In this document: in pieces, positions 1-8,532 of the stretch
Layout: each line of letters starts with the position of its first letter
Numbering within the stretch: the stretch's first letter is position 1
Translations under genes and position numbers: made by a program
Origin: an uncultured Lachnospiraceae bacterium
GTDB lineage: Bacteria > Bacillota > Clostridia > Lachnospirales > Lachnospiraceae
Direction of reading: 5' to 3'
Assembly: GCA_934432595.1 (NCBI GenBank)
Contig: CAKRYR010000005.1
Location: 1 to 64,000, forward strand
Length of the DNA: 64,000 nt
Notes under the pieces: model-generated
Told to the model about the DNA's origin: nothing
Database searches by the model: none
Seen by the model: the letters and a program-made list of their open reading frames with translations, nothing else

Positions 1-618
1 GCTTGGGGAAATATTATATCAATGGATGGAGATGAAGAATTAGCAAAGAAAAATCCATTTAGATATAGAGGATATTACTATGATGAAGAAATAGGATTAT
101 ATTATCTAAATAGTAGGTATTATGATGCTGAGATTGGAAGATTTGTTAATGCAGATGATGTGAATTTAATACCTGAGATGCAGAGTGGTGTAAAGGGAAC
201 TAATTTGTTCGAATATTGTGATAATAATGTGGTGAACAAGGATGACCCTACAGGACAATGGTCAATAAAAAGTACAGTAAATAATGCGGTAAAAGGCATA
301 AAGAATACTTTGAAAAAAATATGGAATAGTGCTTTTGGAAGAATAGTTACAGTATTATGTTCTATAGGTACGGCTTTGTATAAAGTATATAAAAAATTAT
401 CAAATGCGGCAGGTATATATGATGTATTTAAAAAGTATAGAGCTGCAAAAAGTAAAAAATTGTTTACCAAGGCAATGTTTAATAAAAAGTTACAGCAAGT
501 TATGAAATCAGTTAGAAATATTAAAAATATGATTTTAGATGGAATAAAATGGATAAAGAGGCACTGGAAAATAAGCTTAGTAATCTTTACTGCAGCTCTA
601 ACAATGGCAATTATCTAA
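1..618 (+). CDS. RHS-family polymorphic toxin, C-terminal part (5' end outside window)
   Basis: The frame is open from base 1, so the gene starts upstream. Residues DAEIGRFVNADDVNLI and CDNNVVNKDDPTGQW match the end of the RHS repeat-associated core, the conserved cap that closes the shell around the toxin in RHS/Tc proteins. After DPTGQW (about base 260) comes a variable C-terminal domain of roughly 115 residues. It is lysine-rich, with a hydrophobic stretch near residue 108 of the visible part and a terminal one ending in ALTMAII. I do not recognise an enzymatic fold; a membrane-acting toxin is possible but is inference. A membrane protein follows directly and is the likely immunity gene. 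Being an RHS C-terminus is secure; the toxin activity is not. Confidence 0.85.
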   Translation, partial: AWGNIISMDGDEELAKKNPFRYRGYYYDEEIGLYYLNSRYYDAEIGRFVNADDVNLIPEMQSGVKGTNLFEYCDNNVVNKDDPTGQWSIKSTVNNAVKGIKNTLKKIWNSAFGRIVTVLCSIGTALYKVYKKLSNAAGIYDVFKKYRAAKSKKLFTKAMFNKKLQQVMKSVRNIKNMILDGIKWIKRHWKISLVIFTAALTMAII

Positions 619-660
619 AGGGTAAAGCTAAATAGTAATTATATGAAAGGTTATGTAGAT

Positions 661-1188
661 ATGAAAAATAAAAAATTGTTATTTTATACGTGTGCAGAGT
701 TTTTATGGTTTTTCTTAATAGAGTTTATGGTAGTACATTTTACTTTAAATATGAAAAATTTATATGTAAGAGTTTTGCTGGTTATATATGGAGTATATGG
801 TATATATGTATTTTTAAAAAGGTTAGCTAATTTGTTATATTTAAAGACAAATAAAATATCAACAGTTAATGATGTTAGTGAAAAGGAATTAGAAGAGATA
901 TGCATGGATAAAGGTATATTTAAAATTCCAATATATCAAGAAATGATAGAGAGGAATATACAAGATAATATTTTGAAAATAGTTGCCAAGTGTAGTAAGA
1001 GAGAAATAGATAATTCAACATTAGAGTTAATAGTTTATGTTGTTTTGATTGTAATTACTAATATAGAATATGCAAGTTTATTTTTTTTACCAATTGCACT
1101 AAGATTAATTTATGATATGATACTTTCTAGAGAAGAAGAGAGATACTTAAAGATAATTAACAATAAAATAGAACGGAGTAATATATAA
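661..1188 (+). CDS. Putative immunity membrane protein to the upstream RHS toxin
   Basis: This 175-residue protein has two hydrophobic segments near the N-terminus, a charged middle of about 60 residues (EKELEEICMDKGIFKIP region), and two more hydrophobic segments before a charged tail. An in-frame ATG at 643 exists, but the ATG at 661 is better placed behind GAAAGG (about 10 bases upstream). It begins 42 bases after the RHS stop on the same strand, the usual place for a cognate immunity gene. The same layout, TM pair - soluble loop - TM pair, is seen in the 189-residue protein at 3445-4014, so they may be distant relatives. I cannot name a family; the immunity role rests on position and topology. 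Confidence 0.6.
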   Translation: MKNKKLLFYTCAEFLWFFLIEFMVVHFTLNMKNLYVRVLLVIYGVYGIYVFLKRLANLLYLKTNKISTVNDVSEKELEEICMDKGIFKIPIYQEMIERNIQDNILKIVAKCSKREIDNSTLELIVYVVLIVITNIEYASLFFLPIALRLIYDMILSREEERYLKIINNKIERSNI

Positions 1189-1219
1189 AATAACCTTTTT
1201 ATGAAAAAGTATTAGATAA

Positions 1220-2328
1220 GGTGTATTAATAGTTTCCTACATTAACAATTGTTTTGATGTAAGAACTACACCATTATATACATATGATAAAGGTAGTATC
1301 ATTACTAGTCAAAAAGTATATTATTATACAACAGTACAAGTAAGTGGAACACCAATTAAAATAAAGAGTTATGAATATGGTGATAGTAGTTGGAGAGACT
1401 TACTTACATCATATAATGGACAGGCAATCACATATGATGAAATAGGAAACCCAATCCAATATAGAGATGGCTATAACTTTACATGGACAAAAGGAAGAAG
1501 TCTAAAGAATGTAAAGAAAGGTGATATATCTACAAGTTATAAATATAACAAAGATGGTATAAGGACTGAAAAAACTGTAAATGGTAAAAAGACAAAATAT
1601 CAATTAGAAGAAAGTAATATAGTAAAGGAAACATCAGAAGGTCAAACAATATGGTACATCTATGATGGAAATGGTGACTTAATAGGGTTTGAACTTAATG
1701 GAACTAGTTATTATTATGACAAGAATCTTCAAGGAGATATAACAGGAATCTATGATACTAAAGGGGCCAAAGTAGTAACATATAGATATGATGCTGAGGT
1801 TGGAAGATTTGTCAATGCAGATGATGTGAATTTAATACCTGAGATGCAGAGTGGTGTAAAGGGTACTAATTTATTTGAATATTGTGATAATAATGTGGTA
1901 AATAAGGCAGATCCAACAGGACATTGGGGAGTTCCAACAGTCGTAGATTATGCAAAGAAAATGGGAAAAAAATTTTTGAATTGGTTGATTGGTAGAGTTA
2001 AGGCAAGAATAAAAAAATTAGTAAACAAAATAATAAAACAGGGTAAGAAAAAGTTAAAAAATAAGTGGGAAAAAGCAAAAAAACAAGTAATAAAATTAGG
2101 AAAACCTGTTAAAATGTATATATCAAAAGCTATAGAAAAAGTATATAAGAGTTCAAAAAAAATATTGGGAAATACATATAAGAATTTTGCAACTTTTTTA
2201 ATGGTTTAAGTGGATGGAATGGCTATTTAGCTGGAACAGGTTTAACGGTTGCTGCAACTAATCCTTATGTAATAGGAATTGTAGTATGCTGTATATTTAT
2301 TTTATTTAATTATGATGATGCTTATTAA
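1220..2328 (+). pseudogene. Orphan RHS tip: core repeats plus a second toxin domain, no start codon, frameshifted
   Basis: One frame stays open from 1220 to 2209 and reads as RHS repeats (ITYDEIGNPIQYRDG, YNKDGIRTEKTVNG, YIYDGNGDLIGFELNG). It then runs into the same core end as the first gene (EVGRFVNADDVNLIPEM) and a different lysine-rich tail. There is no ATG, and the first GTG lies at 1826 inside the core, so it cannot make a full protein by itself. The core is short: GAKVVTYRYDA is joined straight to EVGRF, missing about 40 residues. The frame stops at 2209. After a run of six T (2174-2179), one extra base would continue it to 2328 and add a hydrophobic tail (TVAATNPYVIGIVVCCIFIL). This looks like an orphan rhs tip, a cassette that normally acts after recombination onto a full rhs gene. 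Confidence 0.75.
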
Positions 2329-2340
2329 TGGAGGTGTTTT

Positions 2341-2646
2341 ATGAAAGAAATTATATGTGTATGTATTGTATTATGTATTCTATTTATATTTGCATTGTTT
2401 AAGGGAATGAGAGAAGAACCAAAAAAAATAATAAGAATGGATATAGTACAATATACAAAAAGTAAAATAATAAAGAGTGCAATATGTTCAAGTATTGTTG
2501 TATTATTGTTTGCGAGTAGAGATGATTTAAAAAGCTATCAATTTTTACTAATGATAGGTATCAAAGTAATAGTGTATACGCTCGCTGTATTATTTGTATA
2601 TGGGTTGATATTTTATGCTATTAAAAAGTTAAATAAAAATAAATAG
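2341..2646 (+). CDS. Small membrane protein, putative immunity to the orphan RHS tip
   Basis: This 101-residue protein has three predicted membrane segments (residues about 4-20, 48-58 and 70-93) with basic loops. It starts at ATG 2341 behind a clear GGAGGTG site and sits only 12 bases after the restored end of the orphan RHS tip. No family is recognised. The tandem toxin-tail/small-membrane-protein order, repeated four times here, is the reason for suggesting immunity; sequence alone does not prove it. Confidence 0.55.
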   Translation: MKEIICVCIVLCILFIFALFKGMREEPKKIIRMDIVQYTKSKIIKSAICSSIVVLLFASRDDLKSYQFLLMIGIKVIVYTLAVLFVYGLIFYAIKKLNKNK

Positions 2647-2659
2647 AGATAATTGTGAA

Positions 2660-2887
2660 CACGTTTAGTTGCTAAAGGTGCCAAAGTAGTAACCTACAAA
2701 TATGATACTTGGGAAAAATAGTTTAGATATTCCTATGGGAGGATTGTATGTGAACAATCTTTTTATAGTAATAAATTGTTTTTGACGGATTTATTTTGAA
2801 AAAGCTGAACGTGTTGGAATAAAAATAGCAACTAGTGTAGTAACTATTATTGTATGGGCAGTCTATAGATGTGTTAAAAGAAAATAA
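2660..2887 (+). pseudogene. Remnant of a third RHS tip and toxin tail
   Basis: At 2669-2720 the sequence encodes AKGAKVVTYKYDTW, the RHS core motif just before the WGN block, with near-identity to the copy at 1760-1795. The frame is then lost. At about 2796-2887 another open stretch ends in VVTIIVWAVYRCVKRK, a hydrophobic and basic C-terminus like the ends of the other two toxin tails. What lies between is too short to be a full toxin, so the tip has been deleted internally. A putative immunity gene follows 15 bases later. Confidence 0.6.
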
Positions 2888-2902
2888 TTAAAGGAGATAA
2901 AT

Positions 2903-3298
2903 ATGAAAAAAAAATGTAAAAATAGTATAAGAATAGTATTTTTTCAGAGTTTGATAGTTATTTATATAACGTGTATTGCATTATTGTTTCAACAGAAGAT
3001 ATTTTGGAATAATATTTGTGAATTAAAAATAGATGAAATTTTTTATATAATATGGATTGTAATATGCTTTAATTTGTTCAAAAAACTATATAAATTTATT
3101 TGGAGTATAATAGGTATGGTTGCTGGGAGTTTTTTATTGCAAAATATTGTTGTTATAGTACCTAGGAAAGCATTGTTGATATTTATTATAGGTTATACTT
3201 TGGCTTTGATTATTTTACTTATTATTAATTATTATTTTGAATTAATTAAAGTCTTTGTAAAAGCATTTTATAAAGAACTAACAAAGAAAGAAGAATAA
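2903..3298 (+). CDS. Membrane protein, putative third immunity protein
   Basis: This 131-residue, very hydrophobic protein has four predicted membrane segments (starting near residues 10, 42, 68 and 92) and a basic C-terminus (KAFYKELTKKEE). ATG 2903 is preceded by AAAGGAGATAAAT, a strong ribosome-binding site, so the gene may still be expressed although its partner toxin is broken. No family is recognised. Retention of an immunity-like gene after loss of its toxin is common in rhs and CDI loci and fits a defensive role against kin carrying the intact toxin; that is inference. Confidence 0.5.
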   Translation: MKKKCKNSIRIVFFQSLIVIYITCIALLFQQKIFWNNICELKIDEIFYIIWIVICFNLFKKLYKFIWSIIGMVAGSFLLQNIVVIVPRKALLIFIIGYTLALIILLIINYYFELIKVFVKAFYKELTKKEE

Positions 3299-3303
3299 CT
3301 TTG

Positions 3304-3423
3304 ATAAACATAAATTCTACTATTGGCAATGAAGATCAAAAATTTTAGATTGCCTTGATGGAAAAAAAGATTACAAATTGAATTTTAATAAGAAACTTAA
3401 ATTTAAATGGTGTAGACCATAAA
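3304..3423 (+). pseudogene. Possible fourth toxin-tail remnant
   Basis: The frame reads DKHKFYYWQ, a stop, then RSKILDCLDGKKDYKL and a lysine-rich end before a stop at 3421-3423. Its position between one immunity-like gene and the next is where a toxin tail would sit. No RHS core motif is visible in this piece, so the assignment rests on context only. Confidence 0.25.
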
Positions 3424-3444
3424 ATTGAAAGAAAGAGTGAGTAT

Positions 3445-4014
3445 ATGGATAAAATAAGAAAAATGTACATTATTATACTTTATATATCATCTTTTATAGG
3501 GGTAATAGTATCTTTTATAGGCTATCAGGGAATCTCGAGAAATCTTTGTATAATAGGGATTATTATATTAGTATTATATGAAACTGGATGTGAGATATAC
3601 TATAGAAAAAGAATTACATATGATGAACAGAAATTGCAATTAGCATTAAGTACAAGGGATTATGGTATATTAAAAAATATATGTGAAAAGACATTTGATA
3701 TAGAAAGCATTGTAGAAGATATTGTTAAATATGATAATGATGTTGAAGAACTTATTATAATTAAAGATAATTTAGATAAAGAAGTTTGTAAGAAGAAAAA
3801 ACTTGTAAAAAAATTTCGTATAATATCTTTTATACTTGTTTTACTTATATATGTTGTATTTAGTCTAAATTATGGGAAAAAGATTTGTATGTATTATAAG
3901 TTTATTCCATTGGTAGAAGTATGTATATATTATGGATTAGTTAATGATTATTATTTTGGAAGAATGACTAAAAAGTTGGCAAAAATTAATAGGGTGATAA
4001 AGAAATATAGTTAG
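3445..4014 (+). CDS. Membrane protein, putative fourth immunity protein
   Basis: This 189-residue protein has a pair of membrane segments at about residues 8-26 and 33-47, a charged central region of about 75 residues (STRDYGILKNICEKTFDIE and following) and another pair at about 127-145 and 153-168. The topology matches the 661-1188 protein. ATG 3445 follows AAAGAGTGAGTAT, a modest ribosome-binding site. It is the last gene of the RHS array. No family is recognised. Confidence 0.5.
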   Translation: MDKIRKMYIIILYISSFIGVIVSFIGYQGISRNLCIIGIIILVLYETGCEIYYRKRITYDEQKLQLALSTRDYGILKNICEKTFDIESIVEDIVKYDNDVEELIIIKDNLDKEVCKKKKLVKKFRIISFILVLLIYVVFSLNYGKKICMYYKFIPLVEVCIYYGLVNDYYFGRMTKKLAKINRVIKKYS

Positions 4015-4070
4015 GGTATAAATAAAAGCCATGTTTTAATTATCTAATAGATAGTTTTTTATAATTGAAA

Positions 4071-4174
4071 TTGTAGTAAACAGATTTGAATCTTTATATC
4101 GTAACTCATCTTCTCACACTAATATAAAGTTACAAATCGTCCCTAGAATTCAAATGAAAATCGTCCCCAGAACC
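4071..4174 (+). repeat. Palindromic interspersed element, copy A (minimal form)
   Basis: The left end TTGTAGTAAACAGA (4071) and right end TCGTCCCTAGAA (4138-4149) flank arms that pair: TTTGAATCTTTATAT with ATATAAAGTTACAAA, around a loop of about 22 bases. A second right-end unit, ATCGTCCCCAGAACC, lies at 4159-4174. The element ends about 12 bases beyond the stop codon of the minus-strand DUF6062 gene. The same ends recur in the other copies listed here, with different but again complementary inner arms. Confidence 0.7.
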
Positions 4175-4185
4175 TAAAAACATAT

Positions 4186-4899
4186 CTATAAATTTATAAT
4201 GCTATTGGTTTTTGTGATGGTTCGCTCGACTGCATCTTTAGAGTTTTTCCATGGTTCATTTTTATATCTGTAGTCAAATTTATCGATAAACCAGTCTAGG
4301 TCGGCATCGACACGTCTTAGATTATCAAGAGTTACTTTATTTATATCCTGTATAAAATTATCTAAGACAGAACCTTTCATATCCTCTAGACCTTGGGAAT
4401 AAAGCATATCATAGTGTTTTAGACAAAAACCTTTACTAGAAGTTAATTTGTCTCTGAAATTAGAATCATTTTTGTATAAATGAGTTATCGTTGCAAGATA
4501 TCTATTAAAAGTTGAATTTACCTTATTACACACAAAACAAGATTCGTTATGCTCTTTTATATATTCAGAGATAGGTGATAAGGTATTTTTCTTAAATAAG
4601 CCACCTTTATTTATTGGCTGGTTAGATAAAGATTCAATGTCTTTAATTCGTTTATTTAGATGAGTTTTAAGTATATTAGCTATACCTAGACTATTTTGCT
4701 TTTTATACATAAGTTTAATATGGTTTGCACAAAAACCTTCTTTATCTGTTATTTGGCGAATATCCTCTTCCATATAACTAGGTCCAAGGGTAAAATCTAT
4801 AGCATTAGTTTCAAGGTCATGGTACATGACACATAATGGACATTCACAATCTATATTAAAAGCATCATTTACAGGAATAGTGTATAATTTTTCTTTCAT
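4186..4899 (-). CDS. DUF6062 family protein
   Basis: This 237-residue soluble protein is built from two similar halves. Each has a CxxC motif (CPLC near residue 20, CFVC near 121) followed later by FCxxH (FCANH near 57, FCLKH near 158). The pattern suggests two small metal-binding or structural-cysteine modules. It resembles DUF6062, a Clostridia family of unknown function that is often misnamed as a transporter substrate-binding protein. No signal peptide is seen, so it is probably cytoplasmic. ATG at 4899 is preceded by AAGGAGAAC on the coding strand. Function unknown. Confidence 0.8.
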   Translation of the reverse strand: MKEKLYTIPVNDAFNIDCECPLCVMYHDLETNAIDFTLGPSYMEEDIRQITDKEGFCANHIKLMYKKQNSLGIANILKTHLNKRIKDIESLSNQPINKGGLFKKNTLSPISEYIKEHNESCFVCNKVNSTFNRYLATITHLYKNDSNFRDKLTSSKGFCLKHYDMLYSQGLEDMKGSVLDNFIQDINKVTLDNLRRVDADLDWFIDKFDYRYKNEPWKNSKDAVERTITKTNSIINL

Positions 4900-5098
4900 T
4901 TATTATCAGTTCTCCTTTTTTTAAAAGTATAGTTAATGATTAAACAATATTGATATAATTTAATATTCATAAACAAAATGATGATAAATATAGTATATAT
5001 GTTATTAGATATAAATTCAATTAAGCTTTCTTATTGCATTTTCTTATGTTATAATACCTCTGCATGACAAATTCTAAAAATTGGAAATGGAGAAAACA

Positions 5099-5971
5099 AT
5101 GGATATAGTACAGAAAGATAATGATATTTATTTATATAATGTAGAGGATTTTGATTTGGGTCAGACACTTGAGTGTGGACAGTGTTTTAGATTTAATAAG
5201 ATTAAAGATAATGAATATATTATTGTTGCTTATCATATAATGCAAAGGGTAGGGCAAGTACAAGATACTGTGATTTTCTATGATTGTGATATAGATACTT
5301 TTAATAATGTATGGTATGAGTATTTTGATTTTGAGACAAATTATAAAGAAATAAAAGATTATTTGCTAAAATATGATGATAAGCTAAAGGAAGCTATTGA
5401 GAAAAAGAATGGGATAAGAATTTTAAAACAAGAATTCTTTGAAAATTTATTATCATTTATTATTTCTCAGAATAAGCAAATACCACATATTATGAAGATT
5501 GTAGATGATATTGCTAATAAGTATGGGGATAAGTTGGGAGAATATGAAGGAAGAGAATATTATAGTTTTCCAACAGTTGAACAATTAAAGGGTGCTACAG
5601 AAGAAGATTTTAAGGAACTAAAAACAGGTTTTAGAGCACCTTATCTTATGGATGCAATAAGGATGGTAGCAGATGGGAGTATCAATATAGAGAGTTTTTC
5701 TGATTTAACAACGTTAGAAGTAGAAAAAGAATTAATAAAAATAAAGGGTGTTGGAACAAAGGTAGCTAATTGTGTACTTTTATTTTCACTTGGAAGAAGA
5801 GATGCATTTCCTGTAGATGTGTGGATACAGAGGATAATGGAAGAATTGTATTATAATGGTGAAAAAACAAAGAAGGAAGTTATTATAGATTTTGCTAAGG
5901 AACATTTTGGTGAGTATGGTGGTTATGCTCAACAGTATTTGTTTTATTATGCTAGAGATGGAAAAAAATAA
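5099..5971 (+). CDS. ogg: 8-oxoguanine DNA glycosylase / DNA-(apurinic or apyrimidinic site) lyase, Ogg1 type
   Basis: This 290-residue base-excision repair enzyme removes oxidised guanine and can cut the abasic site. The N-terminal domain carries LGQTLECGQCFRF, typical of the Ogg N-terminal fold. The helix-hairpin-helix IKGVGTKVANC holds the catalytic lysine (K221 from this start), and the catalytic aspartate is in FPVDVWIQR (D240). The start was moved from TTG 5081 to ATG 5099, which has GGAG six bases upstream. A TATAAT at 5050-5055 may be its -10 box, though no good -35 is visible. It is a lone gene between DUF6062 and groES. Confidence 0.9.
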   Translation: MDIVQKDNDIYLYNVEDFDLGQTLECGQCFRFNKIKDNEYIIVAYHIMQRVGQVQDTVIFYDCDIDTFNNVWYEYFDFETNYKEIKDYLLKYDDKLKEAIEKKNGIRILKQEFFENLLSFIISQNKQIPHIMKIVDDIANKYGDKLGEYEGREYYSFPTVEQLKGATEEDFKELKTGFRAPYLMDAIRMVADGSINIESFSDLTTLEVEKELIKIKGVGTKVANCVLLFSLGRRDAFPVDVWIQRIMEELYYNGEKTKKEVIIDFAKEHFGEYGGYAQQYLFYYARDGKK

Positions 5972-6011
5972 GGGAAAATTTGAAAAAAAATATGAAAATT
6001 AAAAAAAAGGG

Positions 6012-6039
6012 TTGCAATAATTGGAAAAAGTGTTATTAT
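6012..6039 (+). promoter_or_regulatory. Vegetative promoter of groES-groEL
   Basis: TTGCAA at 6012-6017 and TATTAT at 6034-6039 are spaced by 16 bases, a good SigA-type promoter. The CIRCE operator begins nine bases downstream, around the expected transcription start. Confidence 0.75.
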
Positions 6040-6047
6040 ATATAGTG

Positions 6048-6074
6048 TTAGCACTCAAAAGATTAGAGTGCTAA
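6048..6074 (+). promoter_or_regulatory. CIRCE operator (HrcA-binding site)
   Basis: TTAGCACTC, nine bases, GAGTGCTAA: a perfect match to the CIRCE consensus. HrcA binding here represses the groE operon, and heat or unfolded proteins relieve it. The hrcA gene is not in this window. Confidence 0.97.
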
Positions 6075-6180
6075 CAAGAAAAAGATAATAAATGTATATG
6101 CATATAGATATTTTCTATAAATGCAAAGATACATATCTATTACATATCTATAATGAATAAATGGTTAGGAGGAATTATTT

Positions 6181-6468
6181 ATGAAATTAGTACCATTAGG
6201 AGATAAGGTTGTATTAAAGCAAGCCGAAGTAGAAGAAACAACAAAGTCAGGAATTATTTTAACAGCGTCAGCTAAAGAAAAACCACAATATGCAGACGTT
6301 ATAGCAGTTGGACCAGGCGGAAATGTTGATGGTAAAGAAGTTACAATGCAAGTTAAAGTTGGAGATAGAGTTATATATAGTAAGTATGCAGGAACAGAAG
6401 TTAAATTAGAAGATGATGAATATATCGTTGTAAAACAAAGTGATATAGTAGCAATAGTTGAAGACTAA
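6181..6468 (+). CDS. groES: GroES co-chaperonin (Hsp10)
   Basis: This 95-residue protein forms the heptameric lid of the GroEL cage. It begins MKLVPLGDKVVLK and has the mobile-loop region EEETTKSGIILTASAKEK that contacts GroEL. The C-terminal DDEYIVVKQSDIVAIVE is typical. The ATG follows AGGAGGAATTATTT. It is the first gene of a two-gene operon with groEL 21 bases downstream, controlled by the CIRCE element. Confidence 0.97.
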   Translation: MKLVPLGDKVVLKQAEVEETTKSGIILTASAKEKPQYADVIAVGPGGNVDGKEVTMQVKVGDRVIYSKYAGTEVKLEDDEYIVVKQSDIVAIVED

Positions 6469-6489
6469 TATAATGGAGGTATTTGAATT

Positions 6490-8115
6490 ATGGCAAAGGA
6501 AATTAAATACGGAACAGAAGCAAGAAAAGCATTAGAAGAAGGCGTTAATAAATTAGCTAATACAGTTAGTGTTACAATAGGACCAAAAGGAAGAAATGTT
6601 GTTCTAGATAAATCATTTGGAGCACCACTTATAACAAATGATGGTGTTACAATAGCAAAAGAAATAGAATTAGAAGATGCATTTGAGAATATGGGAGCAC
6701 AATTAGTTAAAGAAGTTGCTACTAAGACAAATGACGTAGCTGGTGATGGTACAACTACAGCAACTGTACTTGCTCAAGCTATGGTAAATGAAGGAATGAA
6801 GAATTTAGCTGCAGGAGCTAATCCTATCATATTAAGAAGAGGTATGAAGAAAGCAACTGATGTAGCAGTTGAAGCCATATCAAAGATGAGTGCTAAAGTA
6901 AATGGTAAAGATCAAATTACTAAAGTTGCTTCAATTTCAGCAGGAAGCGAAGAAGTAGGTCAATTAGTAGCAGATGCAATGGAGAAAGTTTCTAACGATG
7001 GTGTTATCACTATAGAAGAATCAAAAACTATGCAGACTGAATTAGATTTAGTTGAAGGTATGCAATTTGATAGAGGATATTTATCAGCATATATGGCAAC
7101 TGATATGGATAAGATGGTAGCAGAACTAGATAATCCTTATATTTTAATAACTGATAAGAAGATTTCGAACATTCAAGATATATTGCCAATTCTTGAGCAA
7201 ATAGTTCAATCAGGAGCAAGACTTCTTATAATAGCTGAAGATGTTGAAGGTGAGGCATTAACTACATTAGTTATTAATAAATTAAGAGGAACATTTAATG
7301 TAGTTGCTGTTAAGGCTCCAGGATATGGTGATAGAAGAAAAGAAATGCTTCAAGATATAGCAATTCTTACAGGTGGTACTGTAATATCAGAGGAATTAGG
7401 ATTAGAATTAAAAGATGCTACTCTTGAACAATTAGGACGTTGTAAGTCAGCAAGAATAGAAAAAGAAAATACTATAATTGTAGATGGACTAGGAGAAAGT
7501 AAAGAAATAGAGGCTAGAGTAGCTCAAATAAGAAGTCAAATAGAAGAAACTACTTCAGATTTTGATAAAGAAAAATTACAAGAAAGACTTGCTAAACTTG
7601 CAGGTGGTGTAGCAGTTATAAGAGTTGGAGCAGCTACTGAGACAGAAATGAAAGAAAATAAACTTCGTCTTGAAGATGCACTTGCAGCAACTAGAGCAGC
7701 AGTTGAAGAAGGTGTTATTGCTGGCGGTGGTTCAGCATATGTTCATGCTTCTAAAGAAGTTGCTAAGCTTATTGAAAATCTTGAAGGAGATGAAAAGACA
7801 GGTGCTAAGATTATACTTAAAGCACTTGAAGCCCCTCTTCATAAGATAGTAGAGAATGCTGGACTTGAAGGTTCTGTAATTGTTAATAAAGTTCGTGAAT
7901 CAGAAGTTGGAACAGGATTTGACGCATTACATGAAGAGTATGTTAACATGGTTGAAAGTGGAATACTTGATCCTGCTAAGGTTACAAGAAGTGCATTACA
8001 AAATGCAACAAGTGTAGCATCAACATTACTTACAACTGAGTCAGTTGTAGCTAATATCAAGGAAGATGCACCAGCAATGCCAGCAGGAGCTCCAGGTGGA
8101 ATGGGCATGATGTAA
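6490..8115 (+). CDS. groEL: GroEL chaperonin (Hsp60)
   Basis: This 541-residue protein is the usual length for the ATP-dependent folding chamber. Visible landmarks are TIGPKGRNVVLDK and NDVAGDGTTTATVLAQA in the equatorial ATP site, GLGESKEIEARVAQI in the apical/intermediate region, and the Gly-Met tail GGMGMM. GGAGG lies upstream of ATG 6490. It is co-transcribed with groES and followed by a short palindrome (8124-8153) and a strong hairpin (8228-8262). Confidence 0.98.
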   Translation: MAKEIKYGTEARKALEEGVNKLANTVSVTIGPKGRNVVLDKSFGAPLITNDGVTIAKEIELEDAFENMGAQLVKEVATKTNDVAGDGTTTATVLAQAMVNEGMKNLAAGANPIILRRGMKKATDVAVEAISKMSAKVNGKDQITKVASISAGSEEVGQLVADAMEKVSNDGVITIEESKTMQTELDLVEGMQFDRGYLSAYMATDMDKMVAELDNPYILITDKKISNIQDILPILEQIVQSGARLLIIAEDVEGEALTTLVINKLRGTFNVVAVKAPGYGDRRKEMLQDIAILTGGTVISEELGLELKDATLEQLGRCKSARIEKENTIIVDGLGESKEIEARVAQIRSQIEETTSDFDKEKLQERLAKLAGGVAVIRVGAATETEMKENKLRLEDALAATRAAVEEGVIAGGGSAYVHASKEVAKLIENLEGDEKTGAKIILKALEAPLHKIVENAGLEGSVIVNKVRESEVGTGFDALHEEYVNMVESGILDPAKVTRSALQNATSVASTLLTTESVVANIKEDAPAMPAGAPGGMGMM

Positions 8116-8123
8116 GATAAATA

Positions 8124-8153
8124 GTAACATTCAGCCATTGTCTGAATAGTTAC
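8124..8153 (+). repeat. Short palindromic repeat, GTAAC...GTTAC family, copy 1
   Basis: GTAACATTCAG, CCATTGT, then CTGAATAGTTAC: a 30-base palindrome nine bases after the groEL stop. Nearly the same palindrome is found at 47815-47844, with relatives at 36878-36908, 38663-38678 and 42990-43010. Confidence 0.7.
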
Positions 8154-8227
8154 GATAAATGCTTAATGAGAATATAGAACTCATAAGTAAATTATAAAAT
8201 ATTAATATAGGATAATTGGATTATAGG

Positions 8228-8262
8228 AAAATCGCGTGTAACTTATGTTATACGCGATTTTA
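8228..8262 (+). terminator. Terminator hairpin downstream of groEL
   Basis: AAAATCGCGTGTAA pairs with TTATACGCGATTTT, followed by TTTTAATT. Stable stem with a short T tract; ends the groE operon. Confidence 0.75.
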
Positions 8263-8339
8263 ATTAGTAAAAATAATATATTAATTATATTCAGAATTGT
8301 ACGATATACAAGACGTGGTATAGTTCGAAAGAATAAAAA

Positions 8340-8484
8340 TGAATATAATTCTATCGATGATGAAATTGTTCGTCATATTATGCAATTATCAGCGTCAAGC
8401 CAAGAAGTAACTGCATCAGCTGAGGAAGCAGTTTCAATTAATAAAGAGAATAAGAAGAGAGCTACAGAAACAAAAGAAGTATAG
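8340..8484 (+). pseudogene. Fragment of a methyl-accepting chemotaxis protein
   Basis: The frame encodes MQLSASSQEVTASAEEA and further residues rich in Ala/Glu/Lys, matching the signalling helix of chemoreceptors, then stops. Nothing upstream encodes the sensor or membrane part; the frame runs back into the groEL terminator hairpin. It is about 45 residues of a gene that is normally over 500, so it is a relic. It supports a chemotactic ancestor. Confidence 0.6.
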
Positions 8485-8493
8485 TAGTTAAAA

Positions 8494-8529
8494 AACAAGT
8501 CCCCTAATATTGGAGGACTTGTTTTTTTA
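8494..8529 (+). terminator. Bidirectional terminator hairpin
   Basis: AACAAGTCC pairs with GGACTTGTT, followed by a run of T on the plus strand and A-rich sequence on the other side. It lies between the chemoreceptor relic and the convergent minus-strand DUF3592 gene. Confidence 0.75.
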
Positions 8530-8532
8530 TTC

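Noticed and set aside
5081..5098. TTG start for the Ogg gene
   Set aside because: ATG 5099 has a well-spaced GGAG, and the upstream codons add nothing conserved.
8245..8339. Start of a 79-residue gene at 8245
   Set aside because: This part is the arm of the groEL terminator hairpin; only the later chemoreceptor-like segment is protein-like.
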